This document shows, one piece after another, positions 1 to 8,541 of a stretch of 64,000 bases of DNA (position 1 is its first letter; each line of letters opens with the position of its first letter). A program made the position numbers and the translations under genes. Under the pieces are notes generated by a model, which ran no database searches, had not been told where the DNA came from, and saw nothing but the letters and a program-made list of their open reading frames with translations. The stretch is from Actinocorallia herbida (lineage in GTDB: Bacteria > Actinomycetota > Actinomycetes > Streptosporangiales > Streptosporangiaceae): NCBI RefSeq assembly GCF_003751225.1, contig NZ_RJKE01000001.1, positions 4,216,001-4,280,000 of the forward strand, given 5' to 3'.

Positions 1-252
1 CTCGGTCACCATGGACACCCAGGTGGCGGGCTCCTTCTTGTAGGACACCTCCATCTCGAAGACCTGGACGATGCTTTCGACGATGGCCTCCAGGGAGCCT
101 TCCGAGGGGAAGGACGTCCGCTGGCCGGGCATGATCTCATGCGACAGGTGGTAGTCGGGGGTCTCCCCGTCCCGCCAATGCTCGGCGGGGGTCGCGGCGA
201 TCACTGCCTCGCGGCCCCGCAGCCACAGCGGGGTCTCGGGCGCTGAAGTCAT
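1..252 (-). CDS. Hypothetical protein, N-terminal part (cut by window edge)
   Basis: The frame starts at ATG 252 (N-terminus MTSAPETPLWLRGREAV) and runs off the window after 84 residues. It contains a motif-like stretch SLEAIVESIVQVFEMEVSYK that I associate with small uncharacterised actinobacterial proteins, possibly with a SnoaL/NTF2-like fold. No signal peptide or membrane segment is visible. It lies downstream of the importer operon on the same strand but is separated from it by a strong hairpin, so it is probably transcribed on its own. The function is unknown and the C-terminus is not in the window. Confidence 0.6.
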   Translation of the reverse strand, partial: MTSAPETPLWLRGREAVIAATPAEHWRDGETPDYHLSHEIMPGQRTSFPSEGSLEAIVESIVQVFEMEVSYKKEPATWVSMVTE

Positions 253-623
253 CGTTCGGTCCTTTCCGTGGGCGAAAGAAGAGCGTTTCCGTGTTCCGGT
301 GCGACGACCGCCGCGAAGACAAGGAGTGATCATGCCGGTGGAATGGAAAGCGGGGCAAGGCCCGGCGGCTTTGTTTCTTCCGCATTTACTGCGGCGGAAC
401 GGTCCATTCATGGAGAGGGTGCGCCGAATGCGCGGAATTCCGTGCCGTTCACTCATCAAGATCACGGGCGGTCCGGCCGGGGCGCGGCGGAAAGGGCTTC
501 GCGGTGACCTTCGTGCGGGGATTCCGGCGGTCGGGCGGCGGCGCGCCCGCGTCCTGGTGTGGCCGCGCGGGGCGCGGCGCCGGGATCGCGGGCCGCCCCG
601 CGATCCCGGCGCCCGCAGGAGGC
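253..623. other. Intergenic region without a convincing gene
   Basis: Open frames here have Arg/Gly-rich translations with no recognisable domain, so I treat them as chance frames in GC-rich DNA. The only structured element is the hairpin at 576-613. Confidence 0.6.
576..613 (-). terminator. Factor-independent-type terminator hairpin of the importer operon
   Basis: Perfect 16-bp arms (576-591 and 598-613) are separated by a 6-nt spacer. The hairpin starts about 10 bases beyond the stop codon of the ABC ATPase gene, the usual place for a terminator. There is no clear U-run, which is common in actinomycetes. Confidence 0.7.
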
Positions 624-1436
624 CTAGCCCCGCGCGGTCTTGGCGAGCCTGGCCGCCTGGATGCGCTCGTAGACGTGGGTGCGCAGCCGGGTGAACTCCG
701 GGAGGGCGCGGGTGGTGAGCTGGTCGCGGTCGTCGGGCAGGCCGATCGCGACGTCGTCCTGGACCCGGGTGGGCGACGCCGACAGGATGAGGACCCGTTC
801 GCCCAGGTAGACGGCCTCGTCGATGTCGTGGGTGACGAACAGGATCGTCATGTCCAGTTCCCGCCACAGCCGCCGGATGAGGTCCTCCAGATCGGCGCGG
901 GTCTGCGCGTCGACCGCGGCGAACGGCTCGTCCATCAGCAGGACCTGCGGCTCGTAGGCGACGGCGCGGGCGATCGCGACGCGCTGTTGCATGCCGCCGG
1001 ACAGCTGCCACGGGTAGGCGGCGTGCGCGTCGGGCAGGCCGACCGCGGCCAGGGCCCGGTCGACGAGTTCACGGCGCCGGCCCTTGGCGATCTTCTTGTG
1101 CTTGAGCGGCAGTTCCACGTTGTCGCGGACGGTCATCCACGGGAACAGGCTCCGCCCGTACTCCTGGAACACCACCGCCATGCCGGGCGGCGGGCCCGTC
1201 ACCGGCCTGCCGTCCAGGAAGACGGACCCGGCCGTGGGGGCGAGCAGGCCCGCCACGCACCGCAGCAGGGTGGTCTTGCCGCAGCCCGACGGGCCGACCA
1301 GGCAGGCCAGCTCCCCCTGGCGCAGCGCGAACGTGAGGTCGCCTACCGCCTCCACCGTGCGGTGCCGGTCGGCGTAGACCTTGTTGAGGCCGCGGACGTC
1401 GAGCATCGCGGAGCCCTTCCTTGCTTGGAGACTCAT
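624..1436 (-). CDS. ABC importer ATP-binding protein (nitrate/sulfonate/taurine type)
   Basis: ATPase of an SsuB/TauB-type importer energising uptake of a small organic solute. Visible motifs in order are Walker A (GPSGCGKTT), the Q-loop (VVFQEYGRSLFPW), the ABC signature (LSGGMQQRVAIARA), Walker B (VLLMDEPFAAVD) and the H-loop (FVTHD). ATG 1436 overlaps the upstream permease stop (ATGA) and has GGAGG five bases upstream, so I use it. ATG 1406 (MLDVRGLNKVY, preceded by GGAAGGG) is a plausible alternative 10 codons in. It is the last gene of a four-gene operon (binding protein, two permeases, ATPase). The substrate cannot be read from the sequence. Confidence 0.93.
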   Translation of the reverse strand: MSLQARKGSAMLDVRGLNKVYADRHRTVEAVGDLTFALRQGELACLVGPSGCGKTTLLRCVAGLLAPTAGSVFLDGRPVTGPPPGMAVVFQEYGRSLFPWMTVRDNVELPLKHKKIAKGRRRELVDRALAAVGLPDAHAAYPWQLSGGMQQRVAIARAVAYEPQVLLMDEPFAAVDAQTRADLEDLIRRLWRELDMTILFVTHDIDEAVYLGERVLILSASPTRVQDDVAIGLPDDRDQLTTRALPEFTRLRTHVYERIQAARLAKTARG

Positions 1437-2254
1437 TGCGCCCTCCGGGTGCGGCGGTGGCCGTGGTACCAGGCCAGGGCGCGGGATTCGCCCAGGCGGA
1501 ACAGCAGGGACAGCGCCACCCCGAGCAGGCCGAGGACGAGGGTGCCGCTCCACATCTCCGGGATGGCGAACGACCGCTGGAACTGCACGATGGTGAAGCC
1601 GAGCCCGGAGGACGCGGCGAACATCTCGCTGATGACCATCAGGATGATGCCGATCGACAGGGCCTGGCGCAGCCCCGCGAAGATCTGCGGCGACGCCGCG
1701 GGCAGCACCAGGCTGCGCAGCAGCGCCGGGCCGGTGATGCCGTAGGAGCGGGCGGTCTCGCGCTGCACGGAGTCGACCGCGCGGACCCCCTCGACGGTGT
1801 TGAGCAGGACCGGCCAGACGCAGCCGGACACGATCACGAACACCTTCATGCCGTCGCCGATCCCGGCGAACAGCATGATGACCGGGACGAGGACGGGCGG
1901 CGGCACCGCCCGCAGCAGCTCCAGCGCCGGTTCGGTGAAGGACCGGATCGTCGGCGACGAGCCGATCGCCAGGCCCGCCGCGACGCCGATGATCGCGGCG
2001 AGGCCGTACCCGGCGAGGAGGCGGCTGACGCTGGGCAGCACATCGTGGGTGAGGCGCTCGCCGGTCCACTCCCTGCCGAAGGCCGCGAAGATCTCGGAAA
2101 GGGGCGGGAAGTAGATGTCGGTCGATCCGGCGCTGAACAGCCACCAGGCGGCCAGGAGCACGCCGGGAAGGCCGAACGCCAGAAGCGCGCGCACGGCCAG
2201 GGACTTCACGGCGCCGCCCTTGCCACCGGGCCCGGCGGTCTTCGCGGCGCTCAC
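1433..2254 (-). CDS. ABC importer permease, second of pair (SsuC/TauC-like)
   Basis: Integral membrane permease of 273 residues with about six hydrophobic segments. The cytoplasmic EAA-type loop that contacts the ATPase is recognisable (ETARSYGITGPALLRSLVLP). GTG 2254 overlaps the preceding permease stop (GTGA) and has a strong GGGGAGGT site upstream. Its 3' end overlaps the ATPase gene by four bases, so the two are translationally coupled. Two distinct permeases imply a heterodimeric channel, whereas SsuC-type systems are usually homodimeric. Confidence 0.9.
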   Translation of the reverse strand: MSAAKTAGPGGKGGAVKSLAVRALLAFGLPGVLLAAWWLFSAGSTDIYFPPLSEIFAAFGREWTGERLTHDVLPSVSRLLAGYGLAAIIGVAAGLAIGSSPTIRSFTEPALELLRAVPPPVLVPVIMLFAGIGDGMKVFVIVSGCVWPVLLNTVEGVRAVDSVQRETARSYGITGPALLRSLVLPAASPQIFAGLRQALSIGIILMVISEMFAASSGLGFTIVQFQRSFAIPEMWSGTLVLGLLGVALSLLFRLGESRALAWYHGHRRTRRAQ

Positions 2255-3072
2255 AGGGCGACCTCCCCGCGCACCGACTGGTGCCAGCGCAGCGCGCGCC
2301 GCTCCAGCATCCGCGCGCCGACGTTGATGGTGACGCCGAGCAGCCCCGTCACCAGGACGAGTGCGTACATGTCGGGCACCGCGCCGGAGTTCTGGGCGAC
2401 CGCGATGCGGGTGCCGAGCCCGGGTGAGCCGATGATCAGCTCGGCGGTGATGGTGAGGACCAGCGCGACTGCCGCGGCCAGGCGCACGCCCGTCATCACG
2501 TACGGCAGCGCCGACGGCCACACCACATGGCGGATCCTGGCCCACCGGCCGAGGCCGTAGCCGCGGGCGGTCTCCTCGGCGACCGGGTCGACGTCCTGGA
2601 CGCCGTACATCACCTGCATGAGGATCTGCCAGAACGACGCGTAGACGACCAGCAGGAGCGTCGAGCGCAGGCCGGTGCCGTACAGCAGCATGGCCAGGGG
2701 GATGAGCGCGACGGACGGGATCGGCCGCAGGAACTCCACGGTCGAGGACGTCGCCTCCCGCAGGTACGGGACCGTCGCGAGGACGACCCCCACGACGATC
2801 CCGGCGGCCACCGCGATGGCCAGGCCGACGATCCACGCGGTGAGGGTGTCGCCGACGGCCGTCCAGAACTCGCCGTCGCCCGCCTCGCCGGCGAGCGCGA
2901 CGGCGATCCGGCTGGTCGGCGCCAGGTAGGCGTCGTCGACCAGGCCGAGCCTCGGGACCGCCTCCAGGACCAGCAGGAGGCAGGCCAGGCCCGCCGCGCC
3001 GAGCAGAGGGCCGCGTACCGCACCGGGCCCCTGGGCCCGGTGCGGTACGGGCGCGGATTTCGCCTTCGTCAT
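2251..3072 (-). CDS. ABC importer permease, first of pair
   Basis: Binding-protein-dependent permease of 273 residues with about six transmembrane segments and an EAA loop (EETARGYGLGRWARIRHVVWP). ATG 3072 overlaps the binding-protein stop (ATGA). The first 20 codons contain an unusually strong hairpin (3014-3049), which may lower permease expression relative to the binding protein. It is paired with the related downstream permease, and together they should form the membrane channel. Confidence 0.9.
   Translation of the reverse strand: MTKAKSAPVPHRAQGPGAVRGPLLGAAGLACLLLVLEAVPRLGLVDDAYLAPTSRIAVALAGEAGDGEFWTAVGDTLTAWIVGLAIAVAAGIVVGVVLATVPYLREATSSTVEFLRPIPSVALIPLAMLLYGTGLRSTLLLVVYASFWQILMQVMYGVQDVDPVAEETARGYGLGRWARIRHVVWPSALPYVMTGVRLAAAVALVLTITAELIIGSPGLGTRIAVAQNSGAVPDMYALVLVTGLLGVTINVGARMLERRALRWHQSVRGEVAL
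3014..3049 (-). promoter_or_regulatory. Perfect 17-bp inverted repeat inside the start of the permease gene
   Basis: The arms at 3014-3030 and 3033-3049 are perfectly complementary with a 2-nt spacer. The hairpin lies about 23-58 bases after the permease start codon. It could act as an mRNA processing or attenuation element giving more binding protein than permease. This role is inferred from position and stability only. Confidence 0.5.
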
Positions 3073-4028
3073 GGAAGCAGCGCGTCGAGGTCGGGGGCGG
3101 TGGCGAACAGGCCGTCGCTCTGGCCGAGCGCCGACAGCGCCTGGAGCGAGGGCCGGTCGGGCTCGGCGGGCCAGCGCGGCATCCGCATGGTGTCCAGCGT
3201 CGCGGCGTCGATCTTGGTGTAGGTGGTGAGGATGCGGCGGACCTCGGCCGGGTTGGCGTCGGCGTAGGCCAGTGACTCCTTCATCGCCTCGGTGAACCGC
3301 CGGACGAGGTCGGGGTCGTCGGCGATGGTCTTTTCGGAGGTGAAGTACAGCGCGACCGTCAGGTTCGGCGCGACGTCGACGAAGTTCGAGGCGATCTCGA
3401 CCGCGCCCGCGGCCTTGGCCTGCGACAGTGACGGCTCGACCATCCACGCCGCGTCGACCTGGCCCGCGTCGAGCGCCGCGGGCATCTGCGGGAACGCGAT
3501 CTCGACGAACTCGACCTTCGACGGGTCGCCGCCGTCCTTGCGGACCGATTCGCGGACCGAGGTGTCGCCGATGTTCTTGAGGGTGTTGACCGAGACCTTC
3601 TTGCCCGCGAGGTCCTTGGCGGAGGTGATCGGGCTGCCCTTCTTCACCACGACCGCGCCGAAGTCCGCGCCGGCCTCGCCGGTGGAGGCGACGCCGTTGG
3701 CGACGGCCTTGACCGGCACGTTCTTGGTCTGCGCGATGAGCAGCGAGGTGACGTTGCTGAACCCGAACTGGAACTGGCCGCTGACGACGCCCGGCACGAT
3801 CGCCGCGCCGCCCTGGGCGCTGTCGAGGGTGAGGTCGATGCCGCGGGAGGAGAAGAAGCCCTTGTCCTTGCCGAGGTAGATGGGGGCGACGTCGACGATG
3901 GGGATGACGCCGACCTTGACCTTGTCGTCGCCGTCGCCGCCGTCATCGGCGCCGCCGCAGGCCGCGGCGCCGAGCAGTAGTACGGCCGCCGCGGCCGTCC
4001 CGGCGAGTCTGGAGAAGATGCGAAGCAT
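3069..4028 (-). CDS. ABC importer substrate-binding lipoprotein (NMT1/SsuA-like)
   Basis: Extracytoplasmic binding protein of 319 residues. The N-terminus is a lipoprotein signal (MLRIFSRLAG, hydrophobic core, lipobox ending GAAAC) followed by an Asp/Gly-rich linker. The mature part has the NMT1/ThiY-like pattern: VGVIPIVDVAPIYLGKDKGFF near the start, then VVSGQFQFGFSN. I chose ATG 4028, which has GGAGG seven bases upstream, over an upstream in-frame ATG that lacks a signal peptide context. The family covers nitrate, sulfonate, taurine and thiamine-precursor uptake; I cannot decide which applies. First gene of the operon. Confidence 0.9.
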   Translation of the reverse strand: MLRIFSRLAGTAAAAVLLLGAAACGGADDGGDGDDKVKVGVIPIVDVAPIYLGKDKGFFSSRGIDLTLDSAQGGAAIVPGVVSGQFQFGFSNVTSLLIAQTKNVPVKAVANGVASTGEAGADFGAVVVKKGSPITSAKDLAGKKVSVNTLKNIGDTSVRESVRKDGGDPSKVEFVEIAFPQMPAALDAGQVDAAWMVEPSLSQAKAAGAVEIASNFVDVAPNLTVALYFTSEKTIADDPDLVRRFTEAMKESLAYADANPAEVRRILTTYTKIDAATLDTMRMPRWPAEPDRPSLQALSALGQSDGLFATAPDLDALLP

Positions 4029-4166
4029 GGGTGGCCTCCACGAACCCTGGGGGATGTGTGCGCCGAGCGCACAAAAGTTCACGGCGAACGGTAGGTGTAA
4101 GGCGTGTCACAGGTCAACGCTGTTCCACTCTTTCGAACGCCCTTCGGTGATCATGTCCGGAACGGG

Positions 4167-4200
4167 GTGCGGGCCCCACCCGACCGGGTGGGGCCCGCAC
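4167..4200 (-). terminator. Terminator hairpin of the GntR/ABC-2 exporter operon
   Basis: Perfect 15-bp GC-rich arms (4167-4181, 4186-4200) with a 4-nt loop begin 11 bases after the stop codon at 4211. The hairpin separates this operon from the downstream importer operon. Confidence 0.75.
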
Positions 4201-4210
4201 TCGTCGGTCC

Positions 4211-5227
4211 TCAGGAGACGCGGCGGCGCAGCCACCAGAACGAGAATCCCGCGAGGAGGGCGGTCAGGCCCGCGTAGACGCCGCTCTCGGCCCACTGGAG
4301 GGCCCAGAACCGGCCCGCCGGGTGGTAGACGAGACGCTGCCGGTAGCCGAGTTCCCCGATCGCGGCGATGCACTGCTCCGACGGGCCCCGCGCGCCCTCC
4401 GTCGCACACGGCCCCTCGCCGATGCGCAGCGGCACGGTCTCGCTCACCCGGCCCGAGGAGTCCACCGTCTCGTTCGCCAGCACCCAGGCGCCCGCCGGGG
4501 CATCGGTGCTGACGTGCAACGGCGTGCCGGGGCCCTGGGAATGGAGCCCCGCCAGGTTGTCCGGCGTCACCGTGACCGTCTGCTCCACCGGAACCGCCAG
4601 ATGCGGGCGGACCAGCAACGGCATCGCCACCTGCACCACGGCGAACACCGCGAGGGTCACCGCCATCGCGACGAGGGCGCGCCGCGCCACCATGCCGACC
4701 GCGACCCCCAGCGCGAACGCGAACACCGCGAACGCCACGGGCACGATCCCGCGCGCGCTGAAGATGAACGGCGACATCCGCGGCAGCTCGTCGACGGCGG
4801 CCTCGTCCAGCGGGCTCGCCCACCAGAACACCGCGAGGCTGACCAGGCCCGATACCGCGGCCGAGGCCGCGCCGACCACGCCGAGCTTGACCGCGAGCCA
4901 GCGGGTGCGGGTCACGCTCTGGTTCCACACCAGCCGGTGGGTGCCCGCCTCGAGCTCCCGCGCGACCAGCGGAGCGCCCCAGAACAGGCCGATCAGCGCG
5001 GGGACCAGCAGCACCACCGTCGACAGCGCCACCCGCATGGTCTGGTGCTCGGTGAGGTACAGCCGGATGAAGGAGTCGCAGCCCGTGGCCGCGCACTCCG
5101 CGGTCCCGTCCGCCCAGTCGTCGGCCAGGCCGGGCCCGGTCAGCGCGAGGAGACCCGCGAGCGCCGCGAGCATGACGCCCGCCACCAGCGCCGAGGGACG
5201 GAACTGCCGCAGGGTCAGCCAGATCAT
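4211..5227 (-). CDS. ABC-2 type exporter permease
   Basis: Membrane protein of 338 residues: an N-terminal segment (about residues 12-33), a cluster around 66-88, pairs around 110-220 and a last segment near the C-terminus, with an extracellular-looking loop of about 90 residues (roughly 225-310) carrying Cys residues. The phrase ARELEAGTHRLVWNQSVTRTRW is typical of the YtrC/D-like ABC-2 permeases that accompany YtrA-type GntR regulators. ATG 5227 overlaps the ATPase stop (ATGA). With the upstream genes it forms a regulator-ATPase-permease operon. The exported compound is unknown; cell-envelope stress or antibiotic export is the usual role. Confidence 0.85.
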   Translation of the reverse strand: MIWLTLRQFRPSALVAGVMLAALAGLLALTGPGLADDWADGTAECAATGCDSFIRLYLTEHQTMRVALSTVVLLVPALIGLFWGAPLVARELEAGTHRLVWNQSVTRTRWLAVKLGVVGAASAAVSGLVSLAVFWWASPLDEAAVDELPRMSPFIFSARGIVPVAFAVFAFALGVAVGMVARRALVAMAVTLAVFAVVQVAMPLLVRPHLAVPVEQTVTVTPDNLAGLHSQGPGTPLHVSTDAPAGAWVLANETVDSSGRVSETVPLRIGEGPCATEGARGPSEQCIAAIGELGYRQRLVYHPAGRFWALQWAESGVYAGLTALLAGFSFWWLRRRVS

Positions 5228-6117
5228 CGGCGCACCTCCAGGACGGGCCGGGCCGGCGCCTGCGCGTCGGCGGACATGTAGGCCAGGACGAGGTCCTCCA
5301 GGTCGACCCCGCTGACCTTCCACGCCGGGTCGAGGATCGGCCCGGACGTCCGGACGACGAACGTGGACTGCCGGTCGGTGTGGCTCGCCGACACCACGTG
5401 CTGGTCGGCCGGCAGCCGGTCGGCGTCGCGGCGCGGGCCCGTCAGCCGGTGGTGGGTGGCCAGGAGCTCCTCGACCTCGCCGCAGACCTGGACGCGGGAG
5501 GCCACGAGCACGACCAGGTGGTCGCAGGTCCGTTCCAGGTCCGCGACCAGGTGGGACGACAGCACGACGCTCATCTCCTGCTCGGCGACCGCCTCCATGA
5601 GGCTCCGCAGGAACTCGCGGCGCGCCAGCGGGTCGAGCGCCGCGACCGGCTCGTCCAGGATCAGCAGCTCGGGCCGCTTGGCGACGCCGAGGGTGAGGGC
5701 GAGCTGCGCGCGCTGCCCGCCCGACAGCCTTCCCGCCTTGGCCGACGGGTCGAGGCCGAGCCGGGCGATGCGGTCGGCCGCCAGGGCGGCGTCCCAGCGG
5801 GGGTTGAGGCGCGCGCCGAGCCGCAGGTGCTCGGCGATGGTCAGCCCGGCGTAGGTCGGGGTGTCCTGGGCGACGAAACCGACCCGTGCGAGGTGGCCCG
5901 GGGTCGCGGCGGGCGTCCGCCCGAGCACCTCGATGGTCCCGGACGTCGGGGCGAGCTGCCCCGCGGCGAGGCTGAGGAGCGTCGTCTTGCCGGCGCCGTT
6001 GGGGCCGACGAGGCCGACGACGTGCCCTGCGGGGATGTCGAGGGTGCAGCCTTGGAGCGCGTGCCTGCGCCCGTACCTCCTGCCGAGGTCACGGGCCCGA
6101 AGGACGGGGGCGGTCAT
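5224..6117 (-). CDS. ABC exporter ATP-binding protein
   Basis: ATPase of 297 residues: Walker A (GPNGAGKTT), Q-loop (VAQD), signature (LSGGQRAQLALTLG), Walker B (LLILDEPVAALDP) and H-loop (LSSHL). The C-terminal 75 residues match the accessory domain seen in the CcmA/YtrB class. ATG 6117 overlaps the GntR stop and the 3' end overlaps the permease gene, so all three genes are coupled. Confidence 0.92.
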   Translation of the reverse strand: MTAPVLRARDLGRRYGRRHALQGCTLDIPAGHVVGLVGPNGAGKTTLLSLAAGQLAPTSGTIEVLGRTPAATPGHLARVGFVAQDTPTYAGLTIAEHLRLGARLNPRWDAALAADRIARLGLDPSAKAGRLSGGQRAQLALTLGVAKRPELLILDEPVAALDPLARREFLRSLMEAVAEQEMSVVLSSHLVADLERTCDHLVVLVASRVQVCGEVEELLATHHRLTGPRRDADRLPADQHVVSASHTDRQSTFVVRTSGPILDPAWKVSGVDLEDLVLAYMSADAQAPARPVLEVRR

Positions 6118-6506
6118 GCGGTCTCCTCCCGGGTGGCGGCCTGAAACGTGTCCTGGAACAGGGCCTCGATGCTCTCGTCGTCGAGGCCGGCCATGCGGGC
6201 CTTGGCGAGCCAGCGGCGCAGCTCCTTGCGCAGCGGCTCGTGCGCGGCGAGCGAGGCGTCCGCGAGCGTCGCGGTGACGAACGTGCCGAGCCCCTGGCGG
6301 GCGGTGACCAGCCCGTCGTGCTCCAGCTCCCGGTAGGCCTTGAGGACCGTGTTGGGGTTGATCGCCAGTATCGCCACCACCTCCTTCACCGTCGGCAGGC
6401 GATCGCCCTCCCGCAGCAGGCCCAGCCGCAGCGCGTGCCGCACCTGCCGGACGATCTGCTGATAGGGCGAGAGGCCGGAGCGGGCGTCCAGATGGAACTC
6501 GATCAC
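6114..6506 (-). CDS. GntR-family regulator, YtrA subfamily
   Basis: Short GntR regulator of 130 residues: a winged-helix domain (SGLSPYQQIVRQVRHAL, then LPTVKEVVAILAINPNTVLKAYRELEHDGLV) followed by only about 45 residues, as in the YtrA subfamily that controls neighbouring ABC-2 transporters. I chose GTG 6506 (protein VIEFHLDARSG) because GGAGGT lies six bases upstream of it; the in-frame ATG 6524 places that ribosome site inside the coding sequence. A 12-bp palindrome just upstream is the likely autoregulatory operator. Confidence 0.9.
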   Translation of the reverse strand: MIEFHLDARSGLSPYQQIVRQVRHALRLGLLREGDRLPTVKEVVAILAINPNTVLKAYRELEHDGLVTARQGLGTFVTATLADASLAAHEPLRKELRRWLAKARMAGLDDESIEALFQDTFQAATREETA

Positions 6507-6524
6507 CGGCACACCTCCATTCAT

Positions 6525-6542
6525 CTAGTTAACTAGCACTAT
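6525..6542 (-). promoter_or_regulatory. Palindromic operator and -10 element of the gntR operon
   Basis: The perfect palindrome CTAGTTAACTAG (6525-6536) lies directly downstream, in the minus direction, of a TATAGT -10-like hexamer (6537-6542). A repressor bound there would cover the transcription start, in line with autoregulation by YtrA-type proteins. Confidence 0.6.
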
Positions 6543-6582
6543 AGATGTATGGGGGATAAGGCGGAGATCAGGACAGGGACGG

Positions 6583-8535
6583 TCAGGCCGGACGGGACGG
6601 GCGCAGCAAGCGCAGCGTGAAACCCTCACCGGACGGGTCCAACGGGGCCGTCGCCCGCTTGAACAGGTACTCCGCGCGCCCGTACGACAGACGGGACCTG
6701 CCCGTGTCCGGGCACAGATCCCGCGGATCGGACGGGGTGCGGGCCGGACCCGGACGGCGGTCGGTCAGGAACAGGGGGCCGCGGGTACGCGCGCCCAGGA
6801 GGGCGGGGAGCAGGCGCGCCGTCCCGGCCGACCAGCCGATCGCGCCCGCACGGCGCGCGGACACGTCCACGTCCTCGACGTTCAACGCCAGCACCGCGCG
6901 GACCGGCGCCGCCGACTCCTGCAGGAGCAGCCACAGGACGCGCTCGCGCACGGCCACGCCCGGCAGCGCCCGCACCCGCGCCAGCACGGCCCCCTCCAAC
7001 GGCGCGACGCGCTCCCGGCCGACCGGGCGGCGCGACAGCGACGCCGCGAGATCCGGACGGTCCGCCCACGCCGCGAACGACCGCAGCGCCGAGGCGTGCC
7101 GGTTCCAGGTCCGGGGCGCGGCGCCGCCCCACGCCGTCGCCGCCACCCGCGCGACGGACGCCGCGTCGACCCCGGCCAGCGGGAGCGCCTCGCCCAGCGT
7201 CCGGCACAGCCGGCGCAGCGTCTGGCCGTAGGAACGGGCGGTCTCGCCTTCCAGACCGGCCAGGAACGCCGCCGCGGCCGCACCGAGAAGCGGCCCCGGC
7301 GAGCGCGCCGCCCCGCACGCGGCGGCGCGGCGCGCGAGGAACAGCCGCTCGGGCCCGTTCGCGGTCAGCGCCGCGGCCCGCTCGTACTGCACCCGCGCCT
7401 CGGCCGGGCGGCCCGCCCGTTCCAGCAGGTCCGCCGCCACCGCGGGCAGCAGATGGTAGTCCTGCAACGCCGGATCGGCCGTCAGCCCGTCCAGCAGCGC
7501 CAGACCCGCCTGCGGGCCGTCCGCGCGGCCGACCGCCACCGCCCGGTTCAGCCGGACCACCGGCGTCGGCAGCAGAGCCTCCAACGCGCCGTACAGCGCG
7601 GCGATCTTCCGCCAGTCGGTGTCGGCCTCCCCGGACGCCTGCGCGTGGCACACCGCGATCGCCGCCTGCACCAGGTACGGGCCCGGCGGCCCGCCCAGAT
7701 CGCGGGCCTTCAGCATCGCGGTGAACCCCCGCCGGATCAGCAGCGGATCCCACCTGCCGCGGTTCTGCTCGTGCAGCGGCACCGGCAGCCCGTCCGGGCC
7801 GACCCGCGCCGCCGACCGCGACGCCTGCAGCTCCATCAGCGCCGCCAGCCCGTGCGCCTCGCTCTCGCCCGGCGCGAGCGCCGCCAGCGTCCGGCCCAGC
7901 CGCAGCGCCTCCCGCACCAGGTCGGGCCGCAGGAGGTCGGCGCCGGACGTCGCGGAGTAGCCCTCGTTGAACACCAGGTAGACCACGCCCAGCACCGACC
8001 GCAGCCGCGTCGTGAACTCCGCGCCCTCCGGCCGGTCGAACGCCACCCCCGCCCGGGCCAGCGACGCCCGCGCACCGGCGATCCGCCGCACGACCTCGGG
8101 CTCGGTCGTCAGGAACGCCCGCGCGATCTCCGCCGCCGACAGGCCGCCCACCAGCCGGAGCGTCAACGCCACGCGCTCGCGCGTCGGCAGCACCGGATGG
8201 CAGGTGACCAGCATCAGCCGCAGGACCTCATCACCCTCGGCCTCCGCGCCCGGCTCCTCCTCCTCGCCCGCGCGGGCGACGGCGTCGCTGTCGGGCTCCG
8301 TGCGGCGCAGCCGCCGCAGGTGGTCCAGCGCCCGGCGCTTGGCGACCGCGGTCAGCCAAGCGCCGGGATTGTCCGGCACGCCCGTCTTCGGCCAGGAGTC
8401 GAGTGCGGCGAGCAGCGCCTCCTGCGCGCAGTCCTCGGCCGCGCCGACATCCCCGGCGATCGCCGCCGCGGCGGCGACGATCGTCGCGGACTCCAGCTTC
8501 CAGACCGCGTCCAGGCGGGCGCGGACGGCGTCCAT
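6583..8535 (-). CDS. ECF42-type sigma factor fused to a degenerate tyrosine recombinase
   Basis: 650 residues. Residues 1 to about 410 are a complete ECF42-group sigma factor: sigma region 2 (EDCAQEALLAALDSWP, then NPGAWLTAVAKRRALDHLRR), region 4 (GLSAAEIARAFLTTEPEVVRRI) and the helical TPR-like DUF6596 part (VYLVFNEGYSATSG, VRLNRAVAV). Residues 422-650 resemble an actinobacterial tyrosine recombinase: a core-binding-like part (TWNRHASALRSFAAWA) and a catalytic-like part (RTRGPLFLTDRRPGPAR). The catalytic residues are lost: Pro at 544 where Arg I is expected, the H-x-L-R-H box reads RLLRP (642-646), and the chain stops before the Tyr. A DGPF-domain gene lies immediately upstream, as is standard for ECF42. 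DNA binding without recombination is my inference. Confidence 0.85.
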   Translation of the reverse strand: MDAVRARLDAVWKLESATIVAAAAAIAGDVGAAEDCAQEALLAALDSWPKTGVPDNPGAWLTAVAKRRALDHLRRLRRTEPDSDAVARAGEEEEPGAEAEGDEVLRLMLVTCHPVLPTRERVALTLRLVGGLSAAEIARAFLTTEPEVVRRIAGARASLARAGVAFDRPEGAEFTTRLRSVLGVVYLVFNEGYSATSGADLLRPDLVREALRLGRTLAALAPGESEAHGLAALMELQASRSAARVGPDGLPVPLHEQNRGRWDPLLIRRGFTAMLKARDLGGPPGPYLVQAAIAVCHAQASGEADTDWRKIAALYGALEALLPTPVVRLNRAVAVGRADGPQAGLALLDGLTADPALQDYHLLPAVAADLLERAGRPAEARVQYERAAALTANGPERLFLARRAAACGAARSPGPLLGAAAAAFLAGLEGETARSYGQTLRRLCRTLGEALPLAGVDAASVARVAATAWGGAAPRTWNRHASALRSFAAWADRPDLAASLSRRPVGRERVAPLEGAVLARVRALPGVAVRERVLWLLLQESAAPVRAVLALNVEDVDVSARRAGAIGWSAGTARLLPALLGARTRGPLFLTDRRPGPARTPSDPRDLCPDTGRSRLSYGRAEYLFKRATAPLDPSGEGFTLRLLRPSRPA

Positions 8536-8541
8536 CGGCGG

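Noticed and set aside
504-1745. Long plus-strand open frame over the ABC ATPase gene
   Set aside because: It is antisense to a gene with all ATPase motifs; the translation is low complexity, caused by GC-rich third positions.
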